From contig NZ_BOML01000033.1 in NCBI RefSeq assembly GCF_016862175.1, positions 62,001 through 126,000 of the forward strand: a DNA stretch of 64,000 nt. The letters are read 5' to 3'. This DNA comes from Paractinoplanes durhamensis (GTDB lineage Bacteria; Actinomycetota; Actinomycetes; Mycobacteriales; Micromonosporaceae). Shown here one piece after another: positions 25,245-33,947 of this stretch (its first letter is position 1; each line of letters begins with the position of its first letter). The notes below the pieces were generated by a model. The model was not told the origin of the DNA, searched no databases, and was given only the letters and a program-made list of their open reading frames with translations. Both the position numbers and the translations under genes were made by a program.

Positions 25245-26357
25245 TCACGGGCGCCCCGGCGTGTCGCCCGCCGTGATGAGATCGCGTAGCCGGCCGAGGG
25301 CCTCGGCTCGCACCCCGGTCAGCACCGGCTCGCTGGTCACCCTCGTGGGGCGGAGCGAGACCCGGCGCGGCAGGCGGGCGGTCGCGGATCGGATGTGGTC
25401 GAGCAGGGCCGGACCCCAGCGGCCGCCGACGACGATCTCCTGCGGGTCGGCCAGGGCGATCACCGCGGCGATCGCGCCGGCCACCGCCGTGCCCAGGATG
25501 GCGTGGATGGCGGGAGGGCTTGCCAGCAGGCGGTCGACGTCGATCGCGGTGGAACCCGGGCGGCGCAGGCCCAGCTCGCCGAAGAGTTCGATGAGCCGGA
25601 CCGCGCGGCCGTCGGGGCCGGTGGTGAGCAGGTGGGCTATCTCGCCGGTCAGGCCGTGGTGGCCTCGGCGGACCGCGCCGTCGTTGACGATCGCGCAGCC
25701 CAGGCCCTCGTCCAGGTAGAGGTAGGCGAAGTCGGCGGCGGTGTCGCGCTCGGCCAGGGCCGCCCAGTTCACGTCGTTGTCGACGATGACCGGGCCCGGG
25801 CCGAGGATCGCCGCCGGGTCGAGTTCGCCGACCAGGAACGGTGCGTCGGGCAGGTGCACCAGGCGGCCGGTGGCGCGGTCGACCGGGTCGGCCGCCCCGA
25901 CGACGGCCAGGCGCGTCTCCCCGGTTCTGATCTCGGCGACCGCGGCGGTCAGCGCCGCGGCCACCTGATTGGGCTCGGTGGGCTGCCGGGTCGCCCGGGC
26001 CACGGTGTCGCCGTAGACGTCCACGCACTCGGCAACCACGCCGGCCGGGGTGATCGTCACCGCCAGGGCCGTGCCGATCGCCGGTGCCAGCGCGTAGTAG
26101 GAACCCACCCGGCCCTTGCCGCGCCCGCCGGGGGTGCGTTCGCCGGTGTCGGCGAGCAGGCCGCGCTCGGTCAGCCGGCGCACGCTCTCGCCGGCGGTCG
26201 GCTTCGAGATGCCGATCTCGGTGGCCAGCTCCGCCCTTGTCAGCCGGCGGTGCCGCATCAGCGCGCGCAGCACGTGCTCGTCGGTCACCGACCGAACCAG
26301 CTCCAGCGAGGGCGAAGGCGAGGGCGAAGGCGAGGGCGAAGGCACGGCAGGGGCCAT
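25245..26357 (-). CDS. ROK-family transcriptional regulator
   Basis: 370 residues. N-terminal winged HTH (about 25-75: RAELATEIGISKPTAGESVRRL), then a ROK sugar-kinase-like domain (VIVDNDVNWAALAE, EGLGCAIVNDGAVRRGHHGLTGEIAH). The ROK zinc-cysteine motif is not evident, as in many regulator-type ROKs. An odd N-terminus of SP repeats comes from a 12-bp DNA repeat at 26308-26341. It is divergent from the DUF1479 gene with an operator-like repeat between, so it probably controls that gene and itself. Its last codons are duplicated at 23266. Confidence 0.88.
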   Translation of the reverse strand: MAPAVPSPSPSPSPSPSLELVRSVTDEHVLRALMRHRRLTRAELATEIGISKPTAGESVRRLTERGLLADTGERTPGGRGKGRVGSYYALAPAIGTALAVTITPAGVVAECVDVYGDTVARATRQPTEPNQVAAALTAAVAEIRTGETRLAVVGAADPVDRATGRLVHLPDAPFLVGELDPAAILGPGPVIVDNDVNWAALAERDTAADFAYLYLDEGLGCAIVNDGAVRRGHHGLTGEIAHLLTTGPDGRAVRLIELFGELGLRRPGSTAIDVDRLLASPPAIHAILGTAVAGAIAAVIALADPQEIVVGGRWGPALLDHIRSATARLPRRVSLRPTRVTSEPVLTGVRAEALGRLRDLITAGDTPGRP

Positions 26358-26384
26358 GTGCCGATTCTAGGCAGGACTCTTGTC

Positions 26385-26416
26385 TGGAAAGCGCGCAGGG
26401 CTTACCGTGCTTTCAA
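26385..26416. promoter_or_regulatory. candidate ROK operator between divergent genes
   Basis: TGGAAAGC (26385-26392) and GCTTTCAA (26409-26416) form an imperfect inverted repeat with a 16-base spacer in the 89-base ROK/DUF1479 intergenic region. AAGGAG then precedes the DUF1479 GTG. Confidence 0.45.
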
Positions 26417-26446
26417 GTAATTATGCCTAACTAGAAGGAGATCGCC

Positions 26447-27709
26447 GTGGCTCTGCCGCACTGGGAAGAGACTCCCGCCGACCTCGGGGCCGCGACCCGC
26501 GAGATCAAGACCGCCCTGCGCGCGCAGATCGCCGCCTCCGGCCGCACCGTCGACGAGGTCTTCGCCGTCGTCGAGCAGCGGGTCCAGGCCGCCGTCGACG
26601 ACATCACCGCCGCCCGCCGCCGGGGCGAGAGCGTCTGGCCGGTCATCGACTACGCCGACATCGCCGCCGGCGCCGTCTCGCCGGCCGAGATCGCCAAGTT
26701 GCGCCGCCGTGGCTGCCTGGTCGTGCGCGGGCACTTCGAGCGTGCCCAGGCCCTGGGCTGGGATGCCGACATCGTCGACTACGTCGAGAGCAACCACTTC
26801 TTCGAGGACTACCGCGGCCCCGGCGACGACTTCTTCGGCAGCGTCGGCTCCAAGCCCGAGATCTACCCGATCTACTGGTCGGCCGCGCAGATGCAGGCCC
26901 GGCAGAGCGACCGGATGGCCACCGTGCAGGCGTTCCTGAATGCGCAGTGGACGCACGAGTCGGACGGCGTGCAGTGGTTCGACCCGGCCCGTGACTCGCT
27001 CTACCCCGACCGCATCCGCCGTCGTCCGGAGGGCGCCGACTCGGCCGGCCTCGGCACCCATCTCGACCCCGGCACTCTCGACCTGTGGATGACGCAGGCC
27101 TACCAGCAGGCGTTCCGGCACCTCTTCGACGGCGACGTCGAGAAGTACGACCCGTGGGACGCGGCCCACCGCACCGCCGGCCCGCAGTACCCGGGCTCGA
27201 CCATGTGCTCGGCGTTCCGCACCTTCCAGGGCTGGACCGCGCTGTCCGACATGGACCACGACCAGGGCGTCCTGCACACCGTGCCGATCCCGGAGGCGAT
27301 GGCCTACCTGATGCTGCGCCCGCTGCTGAGCGACGTCCCCGACGACGACATGTGCGGCGTGACGGTCAACCAGGTCTTCCCGGCCGGCCACAAGTGGCAC
27401 GCCCCGCTGATGGAGGCGCTGTCCGGCATCCCGGACGTCCGGGCCGGCGACTCGGTCTGGTGGCACTGCGACATGATCCACAGTGTTGCCCCGGTCGAGG
27501 CCCAGAAGGGCTGGGGCAACGTCATGTACATCCCGGCCGCGCCGTGGTGCCCGCGCAACGAGGAGTACGCGGCGAACGTGCGCGACGCCTTCGCCAAGGG
27601 GGAGAGCCCCAGCGACTTCCCGGCCGAGCACTACGAGCGCGACTGGGCCAACCGCTTCCAGCCCACCGACCTCAACGAGATCGGCCGCCGCGGCCTCGGC
27701 CTCAGCTGA
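26447..27709 (+). CDS. DUF1479 (YbiU-like) putative non-heme Fe(II) dioxygenase
   Basis: 420 residues, full length for DUF1479. The family has a 2-oxoglutarate dioxygenase-type cupin fold. Possible metal ligands lie in GLGTHLDPGTLDLW (HxD) and WWHCDMIHSV (distal His). GTG start with AGAAGGAG six bases upstream. A MOSC gene follows after 20 bases. Substrate unknown; ROK control would suggest a sugar-linked signal. Confidence 0.88.
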   Translation: MALPHWEETPADLGAATREIKTALRAQIAASGRTVDEVFAVVEQRVQAAVDDITAARRRGESVWPVIDYADIAAGAVSPAEIAKLRRRGCLVVRGHFERAQALGWDADIVDYVESNHFFEDYRGPGDDFFGSVGSKPEIYPIYWSAAQMQARQSDRMATVQAFLNAQWTHESDGVQWFDPARDSLYPDRIRRRPEGADSAGLGTHLDPGTLDLWMTQAYQQAFRHLFDGDVEKYDPWDAAHRTAGPQYPGSTMCSAFRTFQGWTALSDMDHDQGVLHTVPIPEAMAYLMLRPLLSDVPDDDMCGVTVNQVFPAGHKWHAPLMEALSGIPDVRAGDSVWWHCDMIHSVAPVEAQKGWGNVMYIPAAPWCPRNEEYAANVRDAFAKGESPSDFPAEHYERDWANRFQPTDLNEIGRRGLGLS

Positions 27710-27729
27710 CGGCGTGCAAGGCTGCAAGT

Positions 27730-28536
27730 ATGCAGATCACGGCCATCGCCACCTACCCGGTCAAGGGTTGCCACCGGATCGAGCACGACGTCGCCGACGT
27801 CGAGCCGTGGGGGCTTGCCGGTGACCGCCGGTGGATGATGGTCGACGCCGACGGTGTCGGGATCACTCAGCGCATCCTGCCGCTGCTCACCCAGCTGTCG
27901 GTCCGGATGCGGCCCGGTGGCCTGGAGTTGTCGGCGCCGGGGATGCCCACGCTGGCCGTGGACGAGCCGGTCGACGGCCCGGAGGAACTGGTGCGGGTCT
28001 TCAAGAACCACGCGCCGGCCCCCGCCCGGATCGCCGAGACTGCGTGGAGCAGCGCATTCCTCGGCCGCCCGGTGCGCCTGGCCTGGCAGGCCGACCCCGG
28101 CGGGCGCCACGTCGGCGGCAACCCCGCCGACGGTGAGCCGGTCAGCTTCGCCGACGGCTACCCGCTCCTGATCGCCAACACGGCGTCCCTCTCCGCGCTC
28201 AACGACTGGCTGACCGAGGCCGGCGACGAACCGGTGCCGATGACCCGCTTCCGCCCGAACCTCGTCGTGTCGGGCGCCCTTCCCTGGGCGGAGGACGACT
28301 GGTCCGCCCGCGGGGTGCGGCTCAAGATCGGCGACGCGGTCCTCAACGCCGACAAACCGTGCCCCCGCTGCCTGGTCACCACCGTCGACCAGGAGACCGG
28401 GGAGAAGGGCAAGCAGCCGCTGCGGATGCTCGGCCAACGCCGGCGGTTCGGTGACGGGTTGCTGTTCGCGATCAACCTCATCCCGGTCGTCACCGGCTCA
28501 CTGCGCGTGGGCGACGCGGTGACCGTACTGGACTGA
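27730..28536 (+). CDS. MOSC domain-containing protein (YcbX-like)
   Basis: 268 residues: MOSC N-terminal beta-barrel (1-115, ITAIATYPVKGC) and MOSC domain (about 130-265). The molybdenum-cofactor-type cysteine is in NADKPCPRCLVTTVD. The family detoxifies N-hydroxylated compounds or transfers sulfur to Moco. Co-directional with the DUF1479 gene and probably co-transcribed. Confidence 0.9.
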   Translation: MQITAIATYPVKGCHRIEHDVADVEPWGLAGDRRWMMVDADGVGITQRILPLLTQLSVRMRPGGLELSAPGMPTLAVDEPVDGPEELVRVFKNHAPAPARIAETAWSSAFLGRPVRLAWQADPGGRHVGGNPADGEPVSFADGYPLLIANTASLSALNDWLTEAGDEPVPMTRFRPNLVVSGALPWAEDDWSARGVRLKIGDAVLNADKPCPRCLVTTVDQETGEKGKQPLRMLGQRRRFGDGLLFAINLIPVVTGSLRVGDAVTVLD

Positions 28537-28630
28537 GGTCGTCACCCTCCGGGTGAAGCGTGTCGCATATGCCTTAGGTCTGTCTTAGGAAGGTTGCCCG
28601 CGGTGCCGCCGCCGCGAAGGATCCCTCAGC

Positions 28631-29545
28631 GTGACCGCACCTCGCCTCGTTTCCCCCCGCTGGCTCGCCGCCGGCGGTGCCGTGATCCTCGCCTCGGTGC
28701 TGGGTGTGGCGCTCGTGCTGCAGAACTCCGGTTCGGCCTGCGCGGCGCCCCCGTCCACATCGGCCAAAACCGGCAAGGCGACCTTTTACGACCTGGGGTC
28801 CGGGACCGGCAACTGCTCCTTCCCCAGCGCGCCCGCCGACGACCTGTTCGTGGCACTCGGCCCCGACCAATACTCGAACGGCGCGGCCTGCGGCACCTAC
28901 CTCGACGTGACCGGCCCCAAGGGCAAGGTGCGGGTCAAGGTCCTCGACTCCTGCCCGGAGTGCGGCACCGGCCACCTCGACCTGAGCCGCACCGCCTTCA
29001 AGAAGATCGGCGCCGAGGTCGACGGAATCATCCCGATCACCTACAAGACGGTCACCACCGCGACGGCGCCCGGTCCGATCAGCGTGCGCGTCAAGGAGGG
29101 CTCGTCGCAGTACTGGCTGGCCGTCCTCATCGACAACCACGCCACCCAGCTGAAGTCGGTCACGGTCAACGGCAAGACCACCCACCGCGAGGACTACAAC
29201 TACTGGATCATCGACAGCGGTGCTGGCAGCGGACCTTTCAAGATCAAGGTCACTGATGTGTACGGCCACAGCGCCACGGTGTCCGGCATCAAACTGTCCC
29301 CCGAGGTGACCCAGAAGACCACGGCTCGCCTGGCCACCGGCACGTCCGGGGCTGCGACGACCACCGCGGCCAAGAAGAAGGCTGCCGCCCCGAAACCGGC
29401 GACAACCTCCGCGTCCCCGTCGCCGGCCGTGTCCTCGGCCGCCCCCGCGCTGGAATCCACCGAGGCCGCCCCCGACACCGCCGTCGCCACCGAAGAAGCA
29501 CCCAGCGAGGCGTCCGTCGACCTGGCGGCCAGCTCCTGCAAGTAA
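28631..29545 (+). CDS. secreted expansin-like protein with disordered C-terminal tail
   Basis: 304 residues from a GTG start. Signal anchor/peptide about 10-32, then a double-psi beta-barrel (KATFYDLGSGTGNCSFP, CGTYLDVTGPKGKVRVKVLDSCPECGTGHLDLS with the catalytic-site-like Asp), then a CBM63-like beta domain (SSQYWLAVLIDNHATQLKSV). After about residue 225 an Ala/Pro/Ser-rich tail ends in SSCK. Bacterial expansins loosen plant cell walls without hydrolysis. Fits the secreted polysaccharide genes at 49-60 kb. Confidence 0.88.
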   Translation: MTAPRLVSPRWLAAGGAVILASVLGVALVLQNSGSACAAPPSTSAKTGKATFYDLGSGTGNCSFPSAPADDLFVALGPDQYSNGAACGTYLDVTGPKGKVRVKVLDSCPECGTGHLDLSRTAFKKIGAEVDGIIPITYKTVTTATAPGPISVRVKEGSSQYWLAVLIDNHATQLKSVTVNGKTTHREDYNYWIIDSGAGSGPFKIKVTDVYGHSATVSGIKLSPEVTQKTTARLATGTSGAATTTAAKKKAAAPKPATTSASPSPAVSSAAPALESTEAAPDTAVATEEAPSEASVDLAASSCK

Positions 29546-29618
29546 GAACTTCCGCGCCCCACTCCGCCGCGCCCCGGCCATCCCCCAGGTCAGGAGCGCG
29601 CGGCCGCCGGCCGCCGGC

Positions 29619-29648
29619 GGCGACGCACGTCACCCCCCGTGCGTCGCC
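29619..29648. terminator. bidirectional terminator hairpin
   Basis: GGCGACGCAC (29619-29628) pairs perfectly with GTGCGTCGCC (29639-29648), between the convergent expansin and GNAT genes. Confidence 0.65.
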
Positions 29649-29667
29649 GTCCCGGCGGCCTCGGTCG

Positions 29668-30189
29668 TCATTCCCGCAGGTCGAGCCACATCAGGATGTC
29701 GTCCCGGTCGTCGCCCGGCGCGACCCGGATGGTGCCCGGCAGCCGCCCGACCTCGCGGTAGCCGACCCGCCGGTAGAAGTTCTCGGTGCCGATCCCGCCG
29801 CGCACGGTGACGTGCAGCCCGGCCAGGCCCATCTTGCGGCCGAGCGCCTCGGCCTCGCGCATGAGCCCGGCCCCGTAGCCCCGCTTCTGAATGCGCGGCG
29901 TGACCATGACCCGCTTGAGCACCCGCCAGTGATCCTTGAGATCGAACCGGTTGTCGGTGACGAAGAGCAGCGCGACGATTTCCCCGTCGTCGACGCCGAC
30001 GATCAGCCGATCGAGCCCGGCGTCGACCCCGGCAAAGGCGGCTTCGGCAACGGGCCGGACCTGCGCGGCCGAGACCGGCGCCACGAACCCGACGGCCCCA
30101 CCGGCATTGGTCACCTCGACCCAGAGCGCCACGATCCGGGCCCGAAGATCGTCGGTCAGCTCCGGATCAACCACGAACTCAACAGCCAT
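29668..30189 (-). CDS. GNAT-family N-acetyltransferase
   Basis: 173 residues from the ATG at 30189. The acetyl-CoA loop VTPRIQKRGYGAGLMREAEAL (Q/RxxGxG/A) and the C-terminal GTENFYRRVGYREV are typical GNAT. Longer upstream starts would read through the tRNA-Leu gene and are rejected. Substrate unknown. Confidence 0.88.
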   Translation of the reverse strand: MAVEFVVDPELTDDLRARIVALWVEVTNAGGAVGFVAPVSAAQVRPVAEAAFAGVDAGLDRLIVGVDDGEIVALLFVTDNRFDLKDHWRVLKRVMVTPRIQKRGYGAGLMREAEALGRKMGLAGLHVTVRGGIGTENFYRRVGYREVGRLPGTIRVAPGDDRDDILMWLDLRE

Positions 30190-30206
30190 ACAGCCATCAT
30201 CCAGGG

Positions 30207-30290
30207 TGCGGAAGAAGGGACTCGAACCCTCACGCCCTCTCGGGCACGGGCACCTAAAACCCGCGCGGCTGCCAATTTCGCCACTCCCGC
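30207..30290 (-). tRNA. tRNA-Leu (anticodon UAG)
   Basis: Class II tRNA on the minus strand. Acceptor GCGGGAG/CTTCCGC, D-arm with GGCGAAATTGGCAG, anticodon stem CGGGT/GCCCG around loop TTTAGGT (anticodon at 30254-30256), long variable arm, T-arm GAGGGTTCGAGTCCCTT. CCA is not encoded. It decodes CUA, rare in this GC-rich genome. Confidence 0.95.
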
Positions 30291-30394
30291 CCGTTTCGCC
30301 CCGCAGGGCAAAGCGTCGAACAGATTCTAGACGGTCAGCTGCGGATTCCGGCTCCCGCCGGCAGTGACCTTGTCCCACCGAGAGGCCGGCGGGA

Positions 30395-30473
30395 CAGGGC
30401 CCCGCCCCGAGCACGGCGGCCGCCTTGCGGGTCTGTTGCCGCATGACGGCCGCCGTGGGAGCGGGGGACCCTG
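30395..30473. repeat. long imperfect inverted repeat downstream of bcp
   Basis: CAGGGCCCCGCCCCGAGCAC and the following GGCGGCCG pair with CGGCCGCCGTGGGAGCGGGG then GACCCTG, giving nearly 28-base arms around a loop of about 20 bases. It lies in the 240-base gap between bcp and tRNA-Leu and probably ends the bcp operon; nothing else is visible in 30291-30532. Confidence 0.55.
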
Positions 30474-30532
30474 CCGGTCGGCGAGTCGTGCCCCTCTGAT
30501 CGGCAGGAACGTGGGCGAACTATGGGAATTGA

Positions 30533-31009
30533 TCAGTCGATTCCCAGGTCGCGGCGCAGCTTCGCGACGTGGCCGGTGGCCTTCACGTTGTAGAGGGCGC
30601 GCTCGATCACGCCGTTCTCGTCGATCACGAACGTCGAGCGGATGACGCCCATCACCGTACGGCCGTAGTTCTGCTTCTCGCCGAACGCGCCGTACGCCGT
30701 CAGGACACTCTTGTCCTCGTCGCTGACCAGCGGGAACGTGATGGCGTCGCGCTCGCGGAACTTCGCCAGCTTGGCCGGCACGTCGGGGGAGATGCCGACC
30801 ACCTCGTAGCCGGCCGCCTGCAGCGACGCCAGCGAGTCGCGGAAGTCGCACGCCTGGGTGGTGCAGCCGGGAGTCATGGCGGCGGGGTAGGCGTAAAGCA
30901 CCACCCGGCGGCCGCGAAGGTCCTTGAGGGAGAGCCGGTCGCCGTTGTCGGTCGGCAGCGACCAGTCGGGCGCGGTGTCCCCGGCGGAAAGTCGGGCGGT
31001 CTCATTCAT
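30533..31009 (-). CDS. bcp: peroxiredoxin (BCP/AhpC-TSA family)
   Basis: 158 residues. Thiol peroxidase; peroxidatic Cys in TPGCTTQACDFRD with the resolving Cys five residues later. Also the PxxT region LYAYPAAMTPG and the C-terminal IRSTFVIDENGVI. ATG overlaps the stop of the upstream membrane protein (ATGA). It ends the sigC-mauE-dsbA operon, consistent with redox or envelope stress control. Confidence 0.93.
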   Translation of the reverse strand: MNETARLSAGDTAPDWSLPTDNGDRLSLKDLRGRRVVLYAYPAAMTPGCTTQACDFRDSLASLQAAGYEVVGISPDVPAKLAKFRERDAITFPLVSDEDKSVLTAYGAFGEKQNYGRTVMGVIRSTFVIDENGVIERALYNVKATGHVAKLRRDLGID

Positions 31010-31992
31010 GCGACGACCATAGTCCGGGCAGCTGGGGCGGGTAGGGCGGCCCGCAGGCGGAGCACACCTTCGAACGCGAGGGCGGCGCCGGCGGCCAGCG
31101 CGACGGCCACCGCGGCGCGGATCAGCCAGCCGGGGCCGGCGGCCGGCAGGACCGCGGCGGCGAAGACGCCGATCTGGGTGAAGCCGGCGAACAGCGCCAC
31201 CACCGCGCCCGCCAGAGCCAGGAAGAACGGGGGATGGCGGTAACTCGCCCCGATCGCCAGCAGGCCGACCGTGATGAGCAGCAGGGAAGGGGCGGCGCCG
31301 TCGAGGGTGGTGCTCACGGCGTACGCAAGCGGGGACATTGCGGCGATCAGGGTGACCGGCCGCACCGACCTGGGCCATCTTCGCAGCAGGGCGAAGGCCG
31401 TCAGGCCGGTCAAGGCCGTTATCGACCACCAGAGCCAGGCTTTCGGCGGCGGCTCCCAGTCGAGGGTGCCGGCGATCGTGAACGTGCGCACCTGCACCCG
31501 CAGCGGCACCTCCCAATCGCGCAGGCGATGCGCCCGGCTGGGGTCGGCCTGCGCCTGCGGCGGCAGACCGGAGCTGAGCCAATGGGTGCGCTGATCATGC
31601 CAGCGCACGCTGGTCGAGCCGGAAATGCGGCGCCAGCTGGGTGGGGCGGTCGGGTCGGCGGAGGCGGGCACCGGGTTGTCGCCGGTCCGGGTTTCATTGA
31701 TGTACGCCGCGGGAGAGTTGACGTTTTCCCAGGTCCCGTCGGGTCTGACGTCGAGATAGGGCTCACCGGAGTAGCCGAGGATCTCGACCGAGTGACCGGT
31801 CTTGTTGGTCAACTCCAAGCGCGCGCCGGCCTCGACCGTGCGGACCGTCAGGCCCTTCTCCGGCGTGCTGATCCCGGTGATCGTCGTGCGGTAGGCGGTG
31901 GCGTCGGGAGCGTCCCCACCGTGCGCGAACGCGGGCGTGGCCGGCGCGAGAACCGCGCCGGCCACGATCACCAAGAGGGCGCCGAGCCTCAC
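31006..31992 (-). CDS. exported membrane protein, function unknown
   Basis: 328 residues from the GTG at 31992, which overlaps the dsbA-like stop (GTGA). Signal peptide 1-22 (AFA-HGGDAP cleavage likely, leaving an N-terminal His), an extracellular beta-rich domain to about 190, then five or six hydrophobic helices (TALTGLTAFALL, LLLITVGLLAIGAS, FFLALAGAVVALFAG). The N-terminal HG and the neighbourhood with CopC/CopD and thiol-redox genes hint at metal or redox handling. I do not recognise the family. Confidence 0.75.
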   Translation of the reverse strand: MRLGALLVIVAGAVLAPATPAFAHGGDAPDATAYRTTITGISTPEKGLTVRTVEAGARLELTNKTGHSVEILGYSGEPYLDVRPDGTWENVNSPAAYINETRTGDNPVPASADPTAPPSWRRISGSTSVRWHDQRTHWLSSGLPPQAQADPSRAHRLRDWEVPLRVQVRTFTIAGTLDWEPPPKAWLWWSITALTGLTAFALLRRWPRSVRPVTLIAAMSPLAYAVSTTLDGAAPSLLLITVGLLAIGASYRHPPFFLALAGAVVALFAGFTQIGVFAAAVLPAAGPGWLIRAAVAVALAAGAALAFEGVLRLRAALPAPAARTMVVA

Positions 31993-32738
31993 CCGGCGGC
32001 CGCCGTGACGGCCTCGCTGAGCTGCGCCGCGGTCGGGATGGTGCCGCCGGTGCCCTGCAGTTGCTTGCCGGCGACGACGATGGTGGGCGTGCCGGTGTAG
32101 CCGCGCGTCGAGAACGTCTCGGTGACCTTCGTGGCCCACGCGGTGTAGGTCTTGTCGTTCACCGCGGTGGCGAAGTCGTCGCCGAGCCCGACGCTCTTGC
32201 CCAACTCAATGATCTTGGCGTTGGACAGCCCGTCGCTGTTCTCCTCGGGCTGGTTGTCGTACATGACCTTGTGGAACTCGCTGAACTTGCCGCCCACCGC
32301 CGCGGCCGCCGCGGCCCCGGCCGAGCGGGTGGAGAACTCGGTGCCGTTGGAGGCCCGGTCGAGGATGGCCACCGGGTGGTAGCGCACGGTGATCTTCTTG
32401 TCCGCGACGAGCTGGTCGATGGTGGCGTCGGCCGCGATCTCGAACTGGTGGCAGATCGGGCACATGAAGTCCTCGTAGAGGTCGACCGTGACCGGGCCGG
32501 TGCCGACCGCGAACGCGGTGCCGTCGTCGACGGCGACGCTCGGGGTGGTCAGCGTGCTCGCGTCGTTGCTCTCCTGCCGGGACAGCACACCCCAACCGAT
32601 CAGACCGGCGATCAGGAGTACGCCGACGACCGCGACGGATGTCCAGATCGTCACCGCGCGGCGGCGCTCGGCCGCCTTCTGCTGCTCGACGATGCGTTTC
32701 GCCGCCGAGCGTTCGCGGTCACGGTTGCCCTTGCTCAT
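31989..32738 (-). CDS. membrane-anchored DsbA-like thiol-disulfide oxidoreductase
   Basis: 249 residues. Short basic cytoplasmic N-terminus, TM about 27-48 (VTIWTSVAVVGVLLIAGLIG), then a DsbA/DsbG-like thioredoxin fold facing outside. Active site CPIC (DFMCPICHQFE) and cis-Pro loop TGTPTIVV. ATG overlaps the mauE stop (ATGA). MauE-type proteins are thought to supply electrons to such partners. Confidence 0.92.
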   Translation of the reverse strand: MSKGNRDRERSAAKRIVEQQKAAERRRAVTIWTSVAVVGVLLIAGLIGWGVLSRQESNDASTLTTPSVAVDDGTAFAVGTGPVTVDLYEDFMCPICHQFEIAADATIDQLVADKKITVRYHPVAILDRASNGTEFSTRSAGAAAAAAVGGKFSEFHKVMYDNQPEENSDGLSNAKIIELGKSVGLGDDFATAVNDKTYTAWATKVTETFSTRGYTGTPTIVVAGKQLQGTGGTIPTAAQLSEAVTAAAG

Positions 32739-33214
32739 CGTTCTCCCATCAGAAGGCCGTCCATCGAGAACCGGGTGCGCGGCTTCCACAGCAAAATCCC
32801 AGCGAGCAGCAGGAATCCGGTGTCGCGGGCGATGTCCAGGCCGTACGCCGTGTTGCGCCCGGCGGCGAGATCACCGCCCTTGCTGAAGCAGCCGCAGTCG
32901 ATCTGCAGCCCACGGGCCCACGCGGAGATGATCCCGGCGATGAAGACCACCAGGAGCAGCGCCGAGATGGCCGCGCTGAGTCGCACGGCGAGCCCGATGA
33001 GCAGAAGCAGACCGACCGCTATCTCGAGGAACGGCTGGATCGCGCCGACCAGCTTGGCGGTGTCGTAATCCATCAGGCGATAGGCGTTCACCGCCCGCCC
33101 GGACTCGGCCAAGTCGGTGACCTTGAGCCCACCGGCGATCAGGAACACCGCCGCCAGCCCAAGACGAGCCACCGTGGAGATCCACGGCCACGCCTTGCCC
33201 AAATGCATTGTCAC
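32735..33214 (-). CDS. MauE/DoxX-family membrane redox protein
   Basis: 159 residues, four TM helices. The motif DCGCFSKGGD between helices is diagnostic of MauE-like proteins that may shuttle electrons across the membrane. Co-translated with the DsbA-like gene; preceded 7 bases upstream by the 26-aa ORF after sigC. Confidence 0.88.
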   Translation of the reverse strand: MTMHLGKAWPWISTVARLGLAAVFLIAGGLKVTDLAESGRAVNAYRLMDYDTAKLVGAIQPFLEIAVGLLLLIGLAVRLSAAISALLLVVFIAGIISAWARGLQIDCGCFSKGGDLAAGRNTAYGLDIARDTGFLLLAGILLWKPRTRFSMDGLLMGER

Positions 33215-33220
33215 GCCCAG

Positions 33221-33301
33221 TCAGTCGTTGTCCTCGCTCAGCAGGTTCCACCATTCTGCTGAGGTTTGGCTGGGAATCAGCACGGTCCAGAGACCCGTCA
33301 C
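33221..33301 (-). CDS. 26-aa ORF coupled to sigC
   Basis: GTG overlaps the sigma-factor stop (GTGA); 26 codons, then stop, then 6 bases to the mauE start. The peptide is Trp-rich and acidic at its end (MTGLWTVLIPSQTSAEWWNL then LSEDND). The usual slot for an anti-sigma factor holds only this. It may be a coupling ORF or a small regulator. Confidence 0.45.
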   Translation of the reverse strand: MTGLWTVLIPSQTSAEWWNLLSEDND

Positions 33302-33834
33302 ACCGCTTGCGCCTGGGACACCGCGGTGACCAACTCGTCGCGGGCCCGGGCGACCCGGGAGCGGATCGTGCCGACCGGCACGTCCTCGACCTCGGCCGCC
33401 TCGGCGTAGGACAGGCCCAGCACCTGGGTCAGCACGAACGCGGTGCGACGCTCCTCGCTGAGCCGGCCGAGCAGGTCGGCCGTGCTCAGCCGATGCGCCG
33501 GGTCGGGCGCGGGCAGGTCGGTCCAGGCCTGGGCGGCGAGCCGTGCGTCGAGCCGCCGGCGGCGAACCACGGCACGCAGGTGATCGGCACAGGTCCGCCG
33601 GGCGATGCCGAGCAGCCAGGTGCGTGCGCTGGAGCGGCCCTCGAAGCCGGGCAGCGCCTTGACCGCACGCAGGTAGGTTTCCTGGGTGAGATCGTCGGCC
33701 GCACCCGGATCGACCAGGGCGGCGGTGAACCGCCACACGTCGGCCTGGGTGGCCCGGACGAACGCCGCCAGCGCAGCCTCGTCTCCCGCACCGGCCGCCA
33801 GGGCCAATTCGGTGGTGCCTTCACCAGCCGTCAT
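33298..33834 (-). CDS. sigC: ECF RNA polymerase sigma factor, SigC-like
   Basis: 178 residues with sigma region 2 (FVRATQADVWRFTAALVDPG, then DDLTQETYLRAVKALP) and region 4 (LSYAEAAEVEDVPVGTIRSR). No extra domains. It heads an overlapping operon (26-aa ORF, mauE, dsbA-like, membrane protein, bcp) and is divergent from copC-copD. Mycobacterial SigC is tied to copper acquisition, which agrees with that neighbour. The SigC assignment rests on similarity in feel and context. Confidence 0.88.
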   Translation of the reverse strand: MTAGEGTTELALAAGAGDEAALAAFVRATQADVWRFTAALVDPGAADDLTQETYLRAVKALPGFEGRSSARTWLLGIARRTCADHLRAVVRRRRLDARLAAQAWTDLPAPDPAHRLSTADLLGRLSEERRTAFVLTQVLGLSYAEAAEVEDVPVGTIRSRVARARDELVTAVSQAQAV

Positions 33835-33875
33835 GGTCGGCCATCGTACGGGAACGGGAAATGTCGGGGGGTTCT

Positions 33876-33901
33876 GGAACCATGTCAGGCAGATCGACGA
33901 C
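33876..33901 (+). promoter_or_regulatory. possible ECF promoter before the CopC-CopD gene
   Basis: GGAAC (33876-33880) and CGAC (33898-33901) are 17 bases apart, a general ECF-type spacing, in the 113-base region between sigC and the copper gene. Suggestive only. Confidence 0.3.
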
Positions 33902-33947
33902 TACCCGCCGGTGGGAGCATTCGACCGGATCGGGGAGCATGGCGCGC

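Noticed and set aside
26308..26341. Alternating GAGGGC/GAAGGC repeat as a regulatory element
   Set aside because: It lies inside the ROK coding frame and gives the SP repeat; a simple in-frame expansion explains it.
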